Positions 60,379 to 62,143 of a stretch of 62,143 nt of DNA are shown here, one piece after another. How positions within the stretch are numbered: position 1 is the first letter of the stretch; every line of letters starts with the position of its first letter. The notes below the pieces were generated by a model. It saw nothing but the letters and a program-made list of their open reading frames with translations, was not told the origin of the DNA and searched no databases. The position numbers and the translations under genes were made by a program. Location of the stretch: NCBI GenBank assembly GCA_021776685.1, contig JAJFFJ010000033.1:1-62143 (forward strand), written 5' to 3'. Source of the stretch: Alphaproteobacteria bacterium. Lineage in GTDB: Bacteria; Pseudomonadota; Alphaproteobacteria; Bin65.

Positions 60379-61398
60379 CTATTTGGCGGCCGCCACGCGT
60401 TTGCGCAGGTCTGCCAGCAGGGCTTTGCCGTTCAGGCCCTTTTTGCCGACGCGGGCAATCCACTCGTCAAACATGAACTGCACTTTGGCGCGCCACCGCG
60501 GGTACTCTTTCGGGTCGATGGTGGCGATGACATTGCCGTTGGCGACAGTGGCTTTCCTGCCTGTGGCGTCGGCGATGTCCCATTGCTGCCCCATAAAGCG
60601 CGAGCCGGCCAGGCCGCCGACCCTGTTCAGCACCGCCTTATGCTTGGCGGACAGACCGTTCCAGGTCTTCTTGCTCATGGTCATGAAGAACGGCGTGGCG
60701 TAGAGGCCGCCCGGGAATTCCAGGTGGTATTTCACCAGCTTGATCAGCCGGAAGCCCTTGAGCGCCTCCCACGGGAACAGCGTGCCCGAGGTCGTGCCGC
60801 GCAGCAGGCTTTCGTGCGCCTTCGTGGCGGACATGGCCACCGGGACTGCGCCCAGCTTCTGCGCCATGGCGACGCCGCCGCCGCCAACCCGCAGCTTCAT
60901 GCCTTTCAGGTCTTCAATCTTCGTCACCTTGGTCTTGGTGTGCAGCGCACCGGGGCCGTGGACCCACAGGAGCACCAGGTGCGTGTCGTTGAATTCGCGG
61001 CCGGCCAGCTTGTTCTGGGTATACCAGTTCCACGCGGCGACGCTGCCAACCTCGGCATTCGGCGAGACGAACGGCAGTTCCCACGCACGCAGCAGCGGGA
61101 AGCGGCCCGGCGTGTAGCCGGCTACCCCCCAGGCGATGTCGGCGATATTGTTTCGCGCCAGGTCATACTGTCCCGGCGGCTTGGCCAACGGCGCCTTCAG
61201 AATGCGGATGCGCAGGGTGCCACCCGATGCTTTCTTGACCTGTTCGGTCCAGGCCTTGAGGGCAAGCGTCAGGTGATGCTTGGGCGGCAGCCAGTTGGCC
61301 ATGCGCAGGCGCACGGTCTGGGCTGACGCCGCAGAATAACCGACGGTGGCCGCAATCAGCAGTCCACCCGTCATGGCGGTGATGGAATTCCGGAGCAT
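60379..61398 (-). CDS. TRAP transporter substrate-binding protein (DctP family)
   Basis: A 339-residue periplasmic binding protein with signal peptide to about residue 26 (SAASAQ). RMANWLPPKHHLTLALKAWTEQVKKASGGTLRIRI and DLKGMKLRVGGGG with AMSATKAHESLLRGTTSGTLFPWEAL are DctP features. The residues around the conserved Arg that binds the carboxylate (KLRVGG) suggest an organic acid ligand; which one is unknown. ATG 61398 has AGGGAGGA eight bases upstream; a longer frame (to 61590) runs into the divergent ilvD gene. Confidence 0.95.
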   Translation of the reverse strand: MLRNSITAMTGGLLIAATVGYSAASAQTVRLRMANWLPPKHHLTLALKAWTEQVKKASGGTLRIRILKAPLAKPPGQYDLARNNIADIAWGVAGYTPGRFPLLRAWELPFVSPNAEVGSVAAWNWYTQNKLAGREFNDTHLVLLWVHGPGALHTKTKVTKIEDLKGMKLRVGGGGVAMAQKLGAVPVAMSATKAHESLLRGTTSGTLFPWEALKGFRLIKLVKYHLEFPGGLYATPFFMTMSKKTWNGLSAKHKAVLNRVGGLAGSRFMGQQWDIADATGRKATVANGNVIATIDPKEYPRWRAKVQFMFDEWIARVGKKGLNGKALLADLRKRVAAAK

Positions 61399-61507
61399 GA
61401 TGGTGATCCTCCCTGTTTGATGCGGCACGTTCGGCCGCGTTGCGCTATTCTGTGCGGAAATCGTGCCCGCGCGCAACCAAGGTGACGGGCCAATCCGAGG
61501 AAACGCC

Positions 61508-62143
61508 ATGCCGGACGACAGCCCCACACCACCCGTCACGCGCACCCGCAAGCTGCGCTCCCGTGTCACCACAGACGGAATCGAGCGCACCCCCCACCGC
61601 GCCTATATGCGCGCCATGGGCCTGGATGATGAGGCGATCAGCCGGCCGATGATCGGCGTCGTCACCACGGAGAACGAGACATCTCCCTGCAATCTGGGGC
61701 TTCAGGACCAGGCAGAATACTGCCGGCAGGGGATACAGGAGACCGGCGGCACCCCGCGTGGCTTTACGACGATCAGCGTCTCCGATGCGATTTCGCAAAA
61801 CCACCAGGGCATGAAATTCTCCCTCGTCAGCCGGGAAGTGATCGCCGATTCGGTGGAAACCACCATCCGCGCCCACGCCTATGACGCGGTGATCGGCATT
61901 GGCGGCTGTGACAAGAACATGCCCGGCCTGATGATGGCCATGGTGCGCCTGAACATCCCGTCCGTCTTCATATATGGCGGCTCCATGCTGCCCGGCACCC
62001 TGAATGGTAAGGACATCACGGTCCTGAACGCCTATGAGGCGGTGGGCGGCGTCATGGCCGGCACCATGACCGAGGAAGAGCAGAAAGCGCTGGAATATGC
62101 CTGCGCGCCCACCCGCGGCGCCTGTCCCGGCCAGTTCACGGCC
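61508..62143 (+). CDS. ilvD: Dihydroxy-acid dehydratase (ilvD type), cut by right edge
   Basis: The N-terminal 212 residues are present. RVTTDGIERTPHRAYMRAMG, NETSPCNLGL (cluster Cys), DAISQNHQGMKFSLVSREVIADS, and GIGGCDKNMPGLMM with the second cluster Cys are IlvD/Edd family signatures. The third Cys is in CPGQFTA at the edge. IlvD catalyses dehydration in valine/isoleucine synthesis, but sugar-acid dehydratases of the same family are often neighbours of TRAP operons, so its substrate may not be the amino-acid precursor. ATG 61508 has GAGG upstream. Confidence 0.85.
   Translation, partial: MPDDSPTPPVTRTRKLRSRVTTDGIERTPHRAYMRAMGLDDEAISRPMIGVVTTENETSPCNLGLQDQAEYCRQGIQETGGTPRGFTTISVSDAISQNHQGMKFSLVSREVIADSVETTIRAHAYDAVIGIGGCDKNMPGLMMAMVRLNIPSVFIYGGSMLPGTLNGKDITVLNAYEAVGGVMAGTMTEEEQKALEYACAPTRGACPGQFTA

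Overview
The window reads as chromosomal DNA of a GC-rich alphaproteobacterium, probably of a Rhodospirillales-like lineage. Supporting markers are a HIG1-type twin-transmembrane protein next to a PduO-type cobalamin adenosyltransferase, an etfB-etfA-hbd operon, a (2S)-methylsuccinyl-CoA dehydrogenase (ethylmalonyl-CoA pathway), GluQRS, a Coq7-type quinone hydroxylase and alphaproteobacterial HNH and OsmC proteins. Coding density is very high. I see no insertion sequence, phage or CRISPR array, and one tRNA (Leu, anticodon CAA). The lineage call is inference; no rRNA marker is present.

Layout. 0-6 kb: a phosphatase tail, an Lrp regulator divergent from a radical SAM enzyme, a class V aminotransferase-fold protein, then hbd-etfA-etfB. 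6-13.3 kb: a mixed block (zinc-free MDR reductase, dodecin, two DUF1326 proteins, a DUF2182 membrane protein, a class III cyclase-TPR protein, a cyclase-family hydrolase) that separates etfB from pduO and the twin-TM gene. 14-19.8 kb: YciI-like protein, a secreted barnase-type RNase, OsmC, a small membrane protein, LysE exporter, Mcd and a CapA-like lipoprotein. 20-36 kb: mostly housekeeping and stress enzymes (YceI, ACT protein, cupins, Nudix, amidase, GluQRS, AlkA, an Rrf2-controlled FAD oxidoreductase, HNH nuclease, Ser/Thr kinase, a TetR/DUF417 pair with two clear operators, enoyl-CoA hydratases, Coq7, DsbB, VTT protein). 36-43 kb: a molybdenum hydroxylase large subunit, M20 and S9 peptidases, a class II aldolase.

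43.5-54 kb is the most unusual part. First comes what looks like an alternative (CS1/Ecp-like) chaperone-usher locus: three small secreted subunit-like proteins, a His/Arg-repeat small secreted protein, a large usher-like outer-membrane protein with a C-terminal SPOR (peptidoglycan-binding) domain, and a PapD-like chaperone on the opposite strand. Past the tRNA-Leu gene is a two-gene unit: a TPR plus beta-barrel protein resembling the Slam/DUF560 family (type XI secretion) and a FecR-domain protein whose C-terminus resembles the small barrel of Slam-dependent cargo. A fasciclin-domain protein follows.

54-62 kb: a DUF1932-type dehydrogenase, DUF3891, two tandem paralogous secreted proteins of unknown function, and a TRAP transporter operon (DctP-DctQ-DctM) with an atypical SDR enzyme, divergent from an ilvD-type dehydratase cut by the right edge.

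Functional links. ETF is the known electron acceptor of acyl-CoA dehydrogenases such as Mcd. The adenosyltransferase supplies AdoCbl for the mutases of the ethylmalonyl-CoA pathway, and Hbd makes 3-hydroxybutyryl-CoA, so four genes of the first 19 kb fit acetyl-CoA assimilation or PHB turnover.
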